Below are positions 1-11,809 of a stretch of 64,000 nt of DNA, piece by piece. The stretch is taken from positions 24,917,400 to 24,981,399 of the forward strand of contig CM026423.1 in assembly GCA_014871385.1 (NCBI GenBank), written 5' to 3'. Each line of letters opens with the position of its first letter. Within the stretch, counting starts at the first letter, position 1. This DNA comes from Ceratodon purpureus. Its lineage: Eukaryota; Streptophyta; Bryopsida; Pseudoditrichales; Ditrichaceae. The notes under the pieces are model-generated. The model was not told where the DNA came from. It was given only the letters and a program-made list of their open reading frames with translations, and did not search any database. The translations under genes and the position numbers were made by a program.

Positions 1-3000
1 AAACTCCCTCAACCCCCCCCCCCCTAAAACTCTAAACCCTACCCCGTGCCACGCCATCAACCCTAAACCCCTCAACCCCCCATCCTCCCCCCTTCTACCT
101 CTTTCCCCTTTTCCCCTACCGTTCCCCCCACCCCCCTCCTCCCCCATTTACCGCGTCCAACCTTTACCCTTTAACCCGTTCACACTTTTACCCGTTTTTA
201 CACTCACCACGTTTAACCCCGTTTATATATAGTTTATTCCGTTTACCGTTTAACCCGTTCACCCCCCCTTCTCACACTTCATCACGCCACCTCCCCCTCA
301 CCCCCGTCCTGCAATGTACTCTCCCATTCACCTAAACCCTGTAAAACCCTCTAACCCTGTTATCCCCCTAAAACCCTGTTATCCCTAAACCCTGTTCTCC
401 CCCTAAACCCTGTTATCCCCCTACACCCTGTTATCCCCCTACACCCTCTTTACCTTTCCACCATCTCCACCCTTCCACCCTGTTATTCTCCCCTCATCCC
501 CTCCATTCACCCTGCTTCTCTACACACTAAACCCTAAACTGCTCCTCAACACCCCCCCCCCCCTAAAAACCCTAAAACCCTAAACCCTCCGTGCCACTGC
601 CCATCAACCCTAAACCCTCAACCCCCATCCTCCCCCCTTCTCCACTCCTTTTCCCGTGAACCCGTTCCACACACCAACACCCCCTCCTCCCCTTACCCTT
701 CCACCCTTTTACCCCGTTTACGCCGTTCCACCCGTTTACCCACTACCCGTTTACCCCTACCCGTTTACACCGTTTATCCGTTTACCCCGTTTTACCCGGG
801 CCATCCACCCCCTTCTCCACACTCATCACGCACCCTTCCCCCTCACCCCGTCCTGCAATGTACTCTCCCATTCACCTAAACCCTGTAAAACCCTCTAACC
901 CTGTTATCCCCTAAAACCCTGTTATCCCCTAAACCCTGTTCTCCCCCTAAACCCTGTTATCCCCCTACACCCTGTTATCCCCCTACACCCTCTTTACCTT
1001 TCCACCATCTCCACCCTTCCACCCTGTTATTCTCCCCTCATCCCCTCCATTCACCCTGCTTCTCTACACACTAAACCCTAAACTCCCTCAACCCCCCCCC
1101 CTAAAAACCCTAAACCCTAAACCCCGTGCCACTCCATCAACCCTAAACCCCTCAACCCCCCATCCTCCCCCCTTCTCCACTCTTTCCCGTTTACCCGTTC
1201 CACCCAACCCCCCTCCTCCCCCATTTACCCGTTCCACCCGTTTACCCGTTTACCCGTTCCACCCGTTTACCCGTTTACCCGTTTACCCGTTATTATCCGT
1301 TTACCCGTTACCCGTTCCACCCCCCTTCTCCACACTTCATCACGCCACCTCCCCCTCACCCCCGTCCTGCAATGTACTCTCCCATTCACCTAAACCCTGT
1401 AAAACCCTCTAACCCTGTTATCCCCTAAAACCCTGTTATCCCCTAAACCCTGTTCTCCCCCTAAACCCTGTTATCCCCCTACACCCTGTTATCCCCCTAC
1501 ACCCTCTTTACCTTTCCACCATCTCCACCCTTCCACCCTGTTATTCTCCCCTCATCCCCTCCATTCACCCTGCTTCTCTACACACTAAACCCTAAACTCC
1601 CTCAACCCCCCCCCCCCTAAAAACCCTAAACCCTAAACCCCGTGCCACTCCATCAACCCTAAACCCCTCAACCCCCCATCCTCCCCCCTTCTCCACTCTT
1701 TCCCGTTTACCCGTTCCACCCAACCCCCCTCCTCCCCCATTTACCCGTTCCACCCGTTTACCCGTTTACCCGTTCCACCCGTTTACCCGTTTACCCGTTT
1801 ACCCGTTTATCCGTTTACCCGTTTACCCGTTCCACCCCCCTTCTCCACACTTCATCACGCCACCTCCCCCTCACCCCCGTCCTGCAATGTACTCTCCCAT
1901 TCACCTAAACCCTGTAAAACCCTCTAACCCTGTTATCCCCCTAAAACCCTGTTATCCCCTAAACCCTGTTCTCCCCCTAAACCCTGTTATCCCCCTACAC
2001 CCTGTTATCCCCCTACACCCTCTTTACCTTTCCACCATCTCCACCCTTCCACCCTGTTATTCTCCCCTCATCCCCTCCATTCACCCTGCTTCTCTACACA
2101 CTAAACCCTAAACTCCCTCAACCCCCCCCCCCCTAAAAACCCTAAACCCTAAACCCCGTGCCACTCCATCAACCCTAAACCCCTCAACCCCCCATCCTCC
2201 CCCCTTCTCCACTCTTTCCCGTTTACCCGTTCCACCCAACCCCCCTCCTCCCCCATTTACCCGTTCCACCCGTTTACCCGTTTACCCGTTCCACCCGTTT
2301 ACCCGTTTACCCGTTTACCCGTTTATCCGTTTACCCGTTTACCCGTTCCACCCCCCCTTCTCCACACTTCATCACGCCACCTCCCCCTCACCCCCGTCCT
2401 GCAATGTACTCTCCCATTCACCTAAACCCTGTAAAACCCTCTAACCCTGTTATCCCCCTAAAACCCTGTTATCCCCTAAACCCTGTTCTCCCCCTAAACC
2501 CTGTTATCCCCCTACACCCTGTTATCCCCCTACACCCTCTTTACCTTTCCACCATCTCCACCCTTCCACCCTGTTATTCTCCCCTCATCCCCTCCATTCA
2601 CCCTGCTTCTCTACACACTAAACCCTAAACTCCCTCAACCCCCCCCCCCCTAAAAACCCTAAACCCTAAACCCCGTGCCACTCCATCAACCCTAAACCCC
2701 TCAACCCCCCATCCTCCCCCCTTCTCCACTCTTTCCCGTTTACCCGTTCCACCCAACCCCCCTCCTCCCCCATTTACCCGTTCCACCCGTTTACCCGTTT
2801 ACCCGTTCCACCCGTTTACCCGTTTACCCGTTTACCCGTTTATCCGTTTACCCGTTTACCCGTTCCACCCCCCTTCTCCACACTTCATCACGCCACCTCC
2901 CCCTCACCCCCGTCCTGCAATGTACTCTCCCATTCACCTAAACCCTGTAAAACCCTCTAACCCTGTTATCCCCCTAAAACCCTGTTATCCCCTAAACCCT

Positions 3001-3953
3001 GTTCTCCCCCTAAACCCTGTTATCCCCCTACACCCTGTTATCCCCCTACACCCTCTTTACCTTTCCACCATCTCCACCCTTCCACCCTGTTATTCTCCCC
3101 TCATCCCCTCCATTCACCCTGCTTCTCTACACACTAAACCCTAAACTCCCTCAACCCCCCCCCCCCTAAAAACCCTAAACCCTAAACCCCGTGCCACTCC
3201 ATCAACCCTAAACCCCTCAACCCCCCATCCTCCCCCCTTCTCCACTCTTTCCCGTTTACCCGTTCCACCCAACCCCCCCTCCTCCCCCATTTACCCGTTC
3301 CACCCGTTTACCCGTTTACCCGTTCCACCCGTTTACCCGTTTACCCGTTTACCCGTTTATCCGTTTACCCGTTTACCCGTTCCACCCCCCTTCTCCACAC
3401 TTCATCACGCCACCTCCCCCTCACCCCCGTCCTGCAATGTACTCTCCCATTCACCTAAACCCTGTAAAACCCTCTAACCCTGTTATCCCCCTAAAACCCT
3501 GTTATCCCCTAAACCCTGTTCTCCCCCTAAACCCTGTTATCCCCCTACACCCTGTTATCCCCCTACACCCTCTTTACCTTTCCACCATCTCCACCCTTCC
3601 ACCCTGTTATTCTCCCCTCATCCCCTCCATTCACCCTGCTTCTCTACACACTAAACCCTAAACTCCCTCAACCCCCCCCCCCCCTAAAAACCCTAAACCC
3701 TAAACCCCGTGCCACTCCATCAACCCTAAACCCCTCAACCCCCCATCCTCCCCCCTTCTCCACTCTTTCCCGTTTACCCGTTCCACCCAACCCCCCTCCT
3801 CCCCCATTTACCCGTTCCACCCGTTTACCCGTTTACCCGTTCCACCCGTTTACCCGTTTACCCGTTTACCCGTTTATCCGTTTACCCGTTTACCCGTTCC
3901 ACCCCCCTTCTCCACACTTCATCACGCCACCTCCCCCTCACCCCCGTCCTGCA
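1..3953. repeat. ~517-bp telomere-associated tandem satellite
   Basis: Eight unit starts are visible, at about 1, 535, 1080, 1594, 2110, 2627, 3143 and 3660; the last unit stops at 3953. Units from 1080 on are 514-517 bp and almost identical, while the first two (534 and 545 bp) differ by many small indels. Each unit nests three simpler arrays: CCCTAAA/CCCTAAAA telomere-like motifs, a 17-18-bp motif of the form CCCTGTTATCCCCCTAAA, and CCCGTTTA octamers. The C-rich strand reads 5' to 3' from the window start, as expected for a left chromosome end. The short proline-rich ORFs inside are by-products of the C-rich repeat. Confidence 0.93.
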
Positions 3954-4990
3954 TATGGTGTCTAATGGACTATATGGTTTTTGAATTGGTTCCATTGCAT
4001 TGCTTTCGGGTTTGGAGCGTACACGAAATTTCATTCCATCCGCACACATTTACTCTTAGTTTCTGTAGTTTTACGTGAAAGTGAGTTTGCATTTAGTTTG
4101 CTTTTGTTTGATTACATGTGTATCCGTCATTATTGCACATTGAAATAATCGTTGATTGGGTATATATATATATATCACAGTTTATGACCTTTCTTTTTAC
4201 TGTGCACATGCACCTTCCATATGATTAATTTTGTTTGCCAACGGTTTGTCAATCCGTTCATGTCTTTTGTACTGTGATGTTGTGCATGGCATCTTTTGAT
4301 CGATTCGCTACTACATTTCGCCACCATACACAAATGACGGCCAATAATCGATGCTATTCGAAGGTCGAGGTTTTTACATTCACTATCTCTTGTGCCTTGA
4401 ATTTGCATTTCACTACGGTATGGCAGTATGCAGTGTACCTATTCCATTCTTGCATCATCAACACGTATATACTTTCCGCCAACGGAGTTAACGTCGAACT
4501 CGGCTCTCATTTCTTTGTCCACTGTTATGATAACTTATGCACACTATCACCATTGCGATTTGAACTAATCGATGATTGAGTTCTTATTACACTTTCCCAC
4601 CAATGTTTGGATGGTGCATTTGAAACTTGAACATGCTCAATGTGAGTGCCAGTTTAGTCAGGTACTTCATTCCTTCATGACTATGATGTGGTGCGTCAAA
4701 TGTCTTGCTGGATTTGCTACCCAATTCAGCATCACTGCACACAGTAAATCCACGAATCTATGCAATTAGACACAGATACTTTTCCAGGCTTGTATCCTTT
4801 GGACAGTCAGGCCTCTGTCAGGCCTACATTCAAGGGAGATGGATTTCGGTCTCCTCCTGAGACCGACATTCATTACGTGTCTGATCGATCTACCCCTAAT
4901 CTCTAGCCCACTAGACAACGGTCTCGACGTACAGATCTCCTCCGTCCTTTCTCGACATAGACACTTTCGTCACGAGAAACTAGTAAAAAA
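3954..4990. other. unique spacer, no gene recognised
   Basis: The satellite breaks abruptly after CGTCCTGCA at 3953 into non-repetitive DNA of ordinary composition with a short TA run near 4161-4174. The small ORFs here show no family resemblance and no convincing splice pattern. Confidence 0.5.
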
Positions 4991-4994
4991 TAAA

Positions 4995-5290
4995 ACCAGT
5001 GACACGGGCGTATAAGTTAGTTTGCAGCGGGCGTTTGGACACCAAGCCACGAGCTCATTGTTGGTTGGTGGTGAGCGTTTGTCTCATATAACTGGTCCGG
5101 GTTCGAACCCTGATGGACTCGTTTGAGCAGATGTGGGGGATGAAGTGGCTTGGTACTGCTGAGTGAGCGATCGCAGGCAGGAAATGAGTTGTGCCAACCA
5201 ACAGCCCACCGTGCGAGAAGTAATAAGAGGCTTTCCACCCGTATGCTAACATTTCCAAACAGTAGCTCTAGCTACTCAAATTTTTTTTTT
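4995..5290 (+). mobile_element. tRNA-derived SINE, long form
   Basis: A pol III-type internal promoter is visible: an A-box-like TGGTTGGTGG at about 5064-5073, then a B box GGTTCGAACCC at about 5100-5110. The body is followed by CTCTAGCTACT and a T run (5281-5290). The same head occurs at 8636-8795, and a diverged relative lies inside the 488-bp satellite on the opposite strand. Known of the class: SINEs start with a tRNA-like region and end in a short simple tail. Target-site duplications were not identified. Confidence 0.72.
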
Positions 5291-5313
5291 ACATTCCGTT
5301 TTCTAGTTTCGAC

Positions 5314-7969
5314 TTGAGCTCATGGCTTGGCGACAGAAACACGTATTTTTTCTCTCATATAGTGTTTCCACAGTGCTAACTTTCTAAAACCGTGATGAAC
5401 GTTCGAGTCCTTGACCTAACCATGTCTTGATTATCTAAATCCATCAACACTATCACTACTCACTTGTAAAACACGGTCAACATTTACATCGTCAACCTAG
5501 TATCATATTTCTAATTGGCGGAACCATCACACGCATACATACAATTTACACAAAAGATGTAGTGAGAACTACATCTTTTATTGTTGTGGCGGCGAGAGCC
5601 ACCGTTTATCTTGTCACTGCATCTGCATGCTTAGTTCAGGTGCGTCGGGTGGGCCCTGTTGGTTGGTACAACATTTCCTGCCTGTGAATTTCTCCCCAGC
5701 AGTGCCAAGCCATGATGTACCACAGAATCGCTCATAACGAGTCCAGTGGGTTTCGAACCCGGACCGATTGTATGTGACGCGCTCGTCCCAACCAACAGAT
5801 TTTGAGCTCATGGCTTGGCGACAGAAACACGTATTTTTTCTCTCATATAGTGTTTCCACAGTGCTAACTTTCTAAAACCGTGATGAACGTTCGAGTCCTT
5901 GACCTAACCATGTCTTGATTATCTAAATCCATCAACACTATCACTACTCACTTGTAAAACACGGTCAACATTTACATCGTCAACCTAGTATCATATTTCT
6001 AATTGGCGGAACCATCACACGCATACATACAATTTACACAAAAGATGTAGTGAGAACTACATCTTTTATTGTTGTGGCGGCGAGAGCCACCGTTTATCTT
6101 GTCACTGCATCTGCATGCTTAGTTCAGGTGCGTCGGGTGGGCCCTGTTGGTTGGTACAACATTTCCTGCCTGTGAATTTCTCCCCAGCAGTGCCAAGCCA
6201 TGATGTACCACAGAATCGCTCATAACGAGTCCAGTGGGTTTCGAACCCGGACCGATTGTATGTGACGCGCTCGTCCCAACCAACAGATTTTGAGCTCATG
6301 GCTTGGCGACAGAAACACGTATTTTTTCTCTCATATAGTGTTTCCACAGTGCTAACTTTCTAAAACCGTGATGAACGTTCGAGTCCTTGACCTAACCATG
6401 TCTTGATTATCTAAATCCATCAACAATATCACTACTAACTTGTAAAACACGGTCAACATTTACATCATCAACCTAGTATCATATTTCTAATTGGCGGAAC
6501 CATCCCACGCATACATACAATTTACACAAAAGATGTAGTGAGAACTACATCTTTTATTGTTGTGGCGGCGAGAGCCACCGTTTATCTTGTCACTGCATCT
6601 GCATGCTTAGTTCAGGTGCGTCGGGTGGGCCCTGTTGGTTGGTACAACATTTCCTTCCTGTGAATTTCTCCCCAGCAGTGCCAAGCCATGATGTACCACA
6701 GAATCGCTCATAACGAGTCCAGTGGGTTTCGAACCCGGACCGATTGTATGTGACGCGCTCGTCCCAACCAACAGATTTTGAGCTCATGGCTTGGCGACAG
6801 AAACACGTATTTTTTCTCTCATATAGTGTTTCCACAGTGCTAACTTTCTAAAACCGTGATGAACGTTCGAGTCCTTGACCTAACCATGTCTTGATTATCT
6901 AAATCCATCAACAATATCACTACTAACTTGTAAAACACGGTCAACATTTACATCATCAACCTAGTATCATATTTCTAATTGGCGGAACCATCACACGCAT
7001 ACATACAATTTACACAAAAGATGTAGTGAGAACTACATCTTTTATTGTTGTGGCGGCGAGAGCCACCGTTTATCTTGTCACTGCATCTGCATGCTTAGTT
7101 CAGGTGCGTCGGGTGGGCCCTGTTGGTTGGTACAACATTTCCTGCCTGTGAATTTCTCCCCAGCAGTGCCAAGCCATGATGTACCACAGAATCGCTCATA
7201 ACGAGTCCAGTGGGTTTCGAACCCGGACCGATTGTATGTGACGCGCTCGTCCCAACCAACAGATTTTGAGCTCATGGCTTGGCGACAGAAACACGTATTT
7301 TTTCTCTCATATAGTGTTTCCACAGTGCTAACTTTCTAAAACCGTGATGAACGTTCGAGTCCTTGACCTAACCATGTCTTGATTATCTAAATCCATCAAC
7401 AATATCACTACTAACTTGTAAAACACGGTCAACATTTACATCATCAACCTAGTATCATATTTCTAATTGGCGGAACCATCCCACGCATACATACAATTTA
7501 CACAAAAGATGTAGTGAGAACTACATCTTTTATTGTTGTGGCGGCGAGAGCCACCGTTTATCTTGTCACTGCATCTGCATGCTTAGTTCAGGTGCGTCGG
7601 GTGGGCCCTGTTGGTTGGTACAACATTTCCTGCCTGTGAATTTCTCCCCAGCAGTGCCAAGCCATGATGTACCACAGAATCGCTCATAACGAGTCCAGTG
7701 GGTTTCGAACCCGGACCGATTGTATGTGACGCGCTCGTCCCAACCAACAGATTTTGAGCTCATGGCTTGGCGACAGAAACACGTATTTTTTCTCTCATAT
7801 AGTGTTTCCACAGTGCTAACTTTCTAAAACCGTGATGAACGTTCGAGTCCTTGACCTAACCATGTCTTGATTATCTAAATCCATCAACAATATCACTACT
7901 AACTTGTAAAATACGGTCAACATTTACATCATCAACCTAGTATCATATTTATATTTGGCGGAACCTTTG
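5314..7969. repeat. 488-bp tandem satellite containing a minus-strand SINE
   Basis: Unit starts (TGAGCTCATGGCTTGG) fall at 5315, 5803, 6291, 6779, 7267 and 7755, exactly 488 bp apart; the last copy is cut at about 7969. Copies differ by a few substitutions; one variant combination (CACTATCACTACTCA against CAATATCACTACTAA) separates the first two units from the rest. Read on the minus strand, each unit holds GTTGGTTGG, a B box GGTTCGAAACCC and the CAGGCAGGAAATG block shared with the SINE at 4995. Each also has a perfect 12-bp hairpin, AAAAGATGTAGT-gaga-ACTACATCTTTT. The identical 81-codon ORFs on the minus strand are repeat by-products. Confidence 0.92.
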
Positions 7970-8635
7970 TATGACCACTTCCACTAGTTCCATTAATTAG
8001 GTCCGCTCAACCCGTGAACCACTACCATGACTACCATGAAAAGACCATGGCTACAATTATAAAATGAAGAACTATGGTAGAATGCTCTAAAATGGAGCAG
8101 TGCCGATAATGGAGCTCTAGGAATCTTCGCTCGGAGATACATAATAGTTTCCCCACCCAACAGTACCATGTATTGACGGCAAACATTATAGAGTGTCATT
8201 TTAGGGCACCATTTTAGGAACACCTATGAATCCAGCTTCAAAAATTCATAACTAATTGTAGAAGAATCCAAAAATTATGATTCCACTTGCTCCAACTTTT
8301 CACTTAGTTTCCCCATGTACGAAAATTATTTGCAGTGTTAATTTCGCTCTACTAAACCCACGCTGAAAATTGAGCCATTATAGAGCAGTTTGCCATATTA
8401 TGCAATGCGCTTTGAAATGACTTCCGCCCTCGTGTGATGGAATGATGCATTGGTATGCAGCCATTGAAATTTATTATCATCGACATAATTTGTTTCAAGA
8501 TTAAGGTTAACATCCGTATCTTAGTCTTCATATGCTTGGGATCCCTTGCGTGCATGACAAGTACAACGTAGATCGTCCTGTCATACTAGACTTACTCATA
8601 CTAAATTCGTATGAGCATCTGGAAGCCAACTGTCA
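7970..8635. other. spacer, no gene recognised
   Basis: AT-rich non-repetitive DNA between the satellite and the second SINE. No ORF here resembles a known protein and no exon pattern is convincing. Confidence 0.45.
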
Positions 8636-8795
8636 CGACACCAGTGAAACGGACGTATAGGTTAGTTTGCGGAGGGCGTTTGGACACCAAGCCACGAGCT
8701 CATTGTTGGTTGGTGGTGAGCGTTTGTCTCATATAACTGGTCCGGGTTCGAACCCTGATGGACTCGCTCTAGCTACTACATTTTTTTCATTTCAT
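8636..8795 (+). mobile_element. tRNA-derived SINE, short form
   Basis: The first ~125 bp match the SINE at 4995 closely, including the A-box-like and B-box (GGTTCGAACCC) sequences. After GATGGACTCG the copy jumps directly to CTCTAGCTACT and a T-rich tail, missing about 145 bp (the equivalent of 5121-5265). It is therefore either a short subfamily or an internal deletion. Confidence 0.7.
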
Positions 8796-9229
8796 TATGT
8801 TTTCTCGGCATGGGCACTTTGAAGTCGGCTTCAATTAGTTTCCTTCATGGAATGCATGTGGTGGCTCTAGCTCATGTTATGACGACACTAAGGGGGTCAG
8901 CTTTACATCATATAGCACTAACAGTGAAGGGGAGAAGCACAACATTTGGAGTGGACCCAAAACGTGCTTCGCTCTTTGCTAGACTTTTCAGCCCTTTTGC
9001 AAAAATTGTACAAAAGTGATGGACAAATGTAATTGATTCAATTTTATTGGCTAGTATGGATTTTCAACTTATTTTCATACTACTCGAAAAAGTTTTGTGC
9101 AAAGTAGACGCTTTCAAGTTATTGTATGAAGGCATTACATCCAGGGCAGTTACTGTAGTCATTTGAAACAGTGACATAACAGAATCAAAAACTATCAAAG
9201 AATCACTTTTAATTACGTGGTGCCCTCTA

Positions 9230-9930
9230 TATGTTTAAGAGGCATTCTAAAATGGTCAATTCATATACTCATTAATTGGTTTAGGGTTTCGGAAGTACCC
9301 CAAGGATGTTTCTTAAGAGGGTCACTTTTGCGGTACCTTTTTAGCGTTTTTTTTTCACCCAACTTTGGTTTTTAAATTGAAAATAAACATCCTCTACAGA
9401 CAGTAGAGGGCACCAACTACAGCAAGTACGACTTTGGAAATTTTCATCTCTGTGATTTAGAACTAGTGGTCAAATTTTGTTTCAATCGAGGAAAGTTATT
9501 TCTTTGAAGATGCATGTAAGATACCTTATGACACCCTAACAAGTGACTACAATGCTCCCAAACTACACCAACATGCTCAGACTCAACTTTGCGCTTTTAA
9601 AAACATCACAGTTCGTACTCACTTCTTAGTGATCTATGCTCTTCTCCAGACAATTAATGGATTGTATTTGTTGGTTTTCGCTTCACGCGTTTCTCTAGCG
9701 AATCAATCAACACCGTATGGAAATTCAATGAATAGTATGGTAGGATTGGGGTCTATTTTACACTCCTTTTATCCAACTTCTATACATTTTTCTACATTCT
9801 ATACATCATTTACACAGCTTTATATCAAAGGCAAACGCAGCGCATTTCTCACAATTACTTCGTAGGAAGATAAGACAAAGCAAACACTACATTTGATGTT
9901 ATGGTTCCTAACGCGTTTCAAGCTTTGCTG
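9230..9930 (-). repeat. dispersed repeat copy (minus orientation)
   Basis: The segment around 9340-9405 is the reverse complement of 27285-27350: both contain TGTCTGTAGAGGATGTTT followed by an A/T-rich block and GGTGAAAAAAA. Flanking similarity is weaker. No coding capacity is evident. The boundaries are approximate. Confidence 0.5.
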
Positions 9931-9962
9931 GTCTATGTTCATGTTATACTGGCGAGCTGCCC

Positions 9963-10925
9963 TTACTCTGCTTCAGACTTGAAAAAAGGAACCCGATTGC
10001 GGATTGCCTCCATTAGCAAGCTTTCCATGGCCACTTCTTTACCGTCTGATGGGCTGTCAAATTCAGGTCTCTTTATCCCTTCTTCCGAGCTTGAAACCCC
10101 GGCATCACTAACCTGAGATTTCATCACCTCATCCTTCACTCCTTCACCGTCGGCCTTTTTCTTGAGCCGCTTCATTTTCGGCTTTTGATCGCCGGAACCC
10201 TCAACTGAGTGCTCCTTGCTTTTCTCACGCTCGTTATCTGGTTCCTGCGTCTCGGGGTTCTGTGGTTCCTCCTCTCCTTGCAATAGCTGTTGAATCGCAA
10301 TCAGGCAGTATCAAACAATAGATTCATTACTTTCTACTGCTACTCTGAAACCGCAAAGGCGCTCCATTGCCAAACAATTTAGCTTGTAAGAAAAGTACAG
10401 CCTAAAGTAAAAGACTGCACCGTCCACAAACGTATTACCTCATGAGAGATCAAATCCATGAGAGATGACCTTGTTAATAAGGCCTTTGATAAAGTCCTTG
10501 TGGATCACCAGAAATCCTTCCTCAACGTTTAGGTCCTTCTCAAGTAGCCGGCGTGCTTTCAGTCAGGTTATTCTGCTGCAAATACAGTACAAATTTGCAG
10601 ATTTTTTATTCTGTATAAAAGACTATAAATAGAACCACATACACAATCTCTGTTGTACAGAAAGTTAAGCAGACGCTCCACATACGAAACAACACTAGAC
10701 TACTCTGAGTCCCGAAATCAGCATTGGTGTGTGCATGGTCACGCACCTTCGTTGATCACGTACTCCGAACGAGCTTTGACAGCCCGCTCAATTGCTCCGT
10801 GGACGTCCTTCATAATATCCTCCATACTTGGCGCAGCTAACGTAGAATCAGGGATCACTTCTTTCTTAACCATTGTAACCCCACTAATGCCAAGGCGTAA
10901 CGGCACTGATCCTTCCAAGTACGAC
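9963..10925 (-). pseudogene. remnant of a nuclear-type gene with DEK_C-like segment
   Basis: Three exon-like pieces read on the minus strand. The first (10925-10747) has a TTTCAG acceptor and GAAG|GTGCGTG donor and encodes SYLEGSVPLRLGIS...MEDIMKDVHGAIERAV. The second (about 10560-10440) encodes ARRLLEKDLNVEEGF...HKDFIKGLINKV, which resembles the DEK C-terminal fold in spacing of hydrophobic and charged residues. The third (10286-9963) is acidic and lysine-rich with KPKMKRLKKK and ends at a stop. The second piece cannot be joined in frame to the first without a stop, so the gene looks damaged. The family assignment is tentative; the parent gene was not recognised. Confidence 0.4.
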
Positions 10926-11809
10926 CTGAAACAACATAACAGAAGCCTATGATGAAAATTTCAAGCGCACAACAGAAGCCACTGACACCGCTCAGCATGA
11001 CTAAAAAAGATATGGTCTACAGCTTCTTAAGTCACTCCGCTTAAGATGATCATTACAACAGTTACATCAAATGCAAGCCTCTGTAAGCAAAGTCGACGAC
11101 GAAAGTTGCGACATATGAAATGCAAAATACCATCGGGCAGTGACTCAGTCTAAACCATCATCCTTCACGCGTATGAAGTCCAGTACCGCCTACGGCCGAT
11201 GTAGAAATCCTTGCGCGCCCTCCAAACAGCCACTCCACGCAATTCCGGTTCTTGCGATCTGCAAGAGTCTGTATTCCCATGACACTGTAACCACTATCAT
11301 ACAAAATGTTCACAATTAGGATGGTGAAGGCCCCTGTGCGAATTGTCTATAGGTACCGGGGTTGGGAACCATGTACGCAAAAAAATCAGCAACCCAGAGC
11401 TCCGACGTTAGTGAATCTATTCTACTCCTTTCATGACCCCGGACACAAAGGCGATGACCACATACAACGAATAATTGTAACTGCGAGTACTACAGTCAGG
11501 TACGGTAACAGAGATGTGTACAATTCAAAAGAGGCCACTTCACACAAAACGCATCAGAAATATTGTCCCCAGCATCCCGGAAATCTGCCCTAATTACAGA
11601 GAGCGGCACCGACGTAACCAACTGTTAGTCCATACCCTACAGGAAATCATTCTCTGAAATGGAAAACGAGAGAGCAACAAAATAAGGGGAGGTCATAGTT
11701 ATGCTCTGTTCACCTAAGCTGAACTATGTACGAACAGAAGCGTGCCTCTACTCTAGTCATGTCCATGAGAGTGCGTCACTTAAAAATTCCAGTGAAGATA
11801 CTCCAGTCC
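10926..11809. other. spacer, no gene recognised
   Basis: No ORF with family resemblance and no convincing exon was seen. A minus-strand piece near 11160-11260 is open but uninformative. Confidence 0.35.

Noticed and set aside
656..3661. Repeated 74-80-codon proline-rich ORFs
   Set aside because: They are reading frames through the C-rich telomere-associated satellite, repeated once per unit. They have no start context, splice pattern or non-repetitive content.
5064..5125. A functional tRNA gene
   Set aside because: A- and B-box-like sequences are present, but no cloverleaf with acceptor stem and anticodon arm can be formed. The copies and tails fit a SINE.
5614..7811. Five identical 81-codon minus-strand ORFs
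   Set aside because: They arise once per 488-bp satellite unit and overlap the SINE-derived part. Their identity reflects the repeat, not protein conservation.
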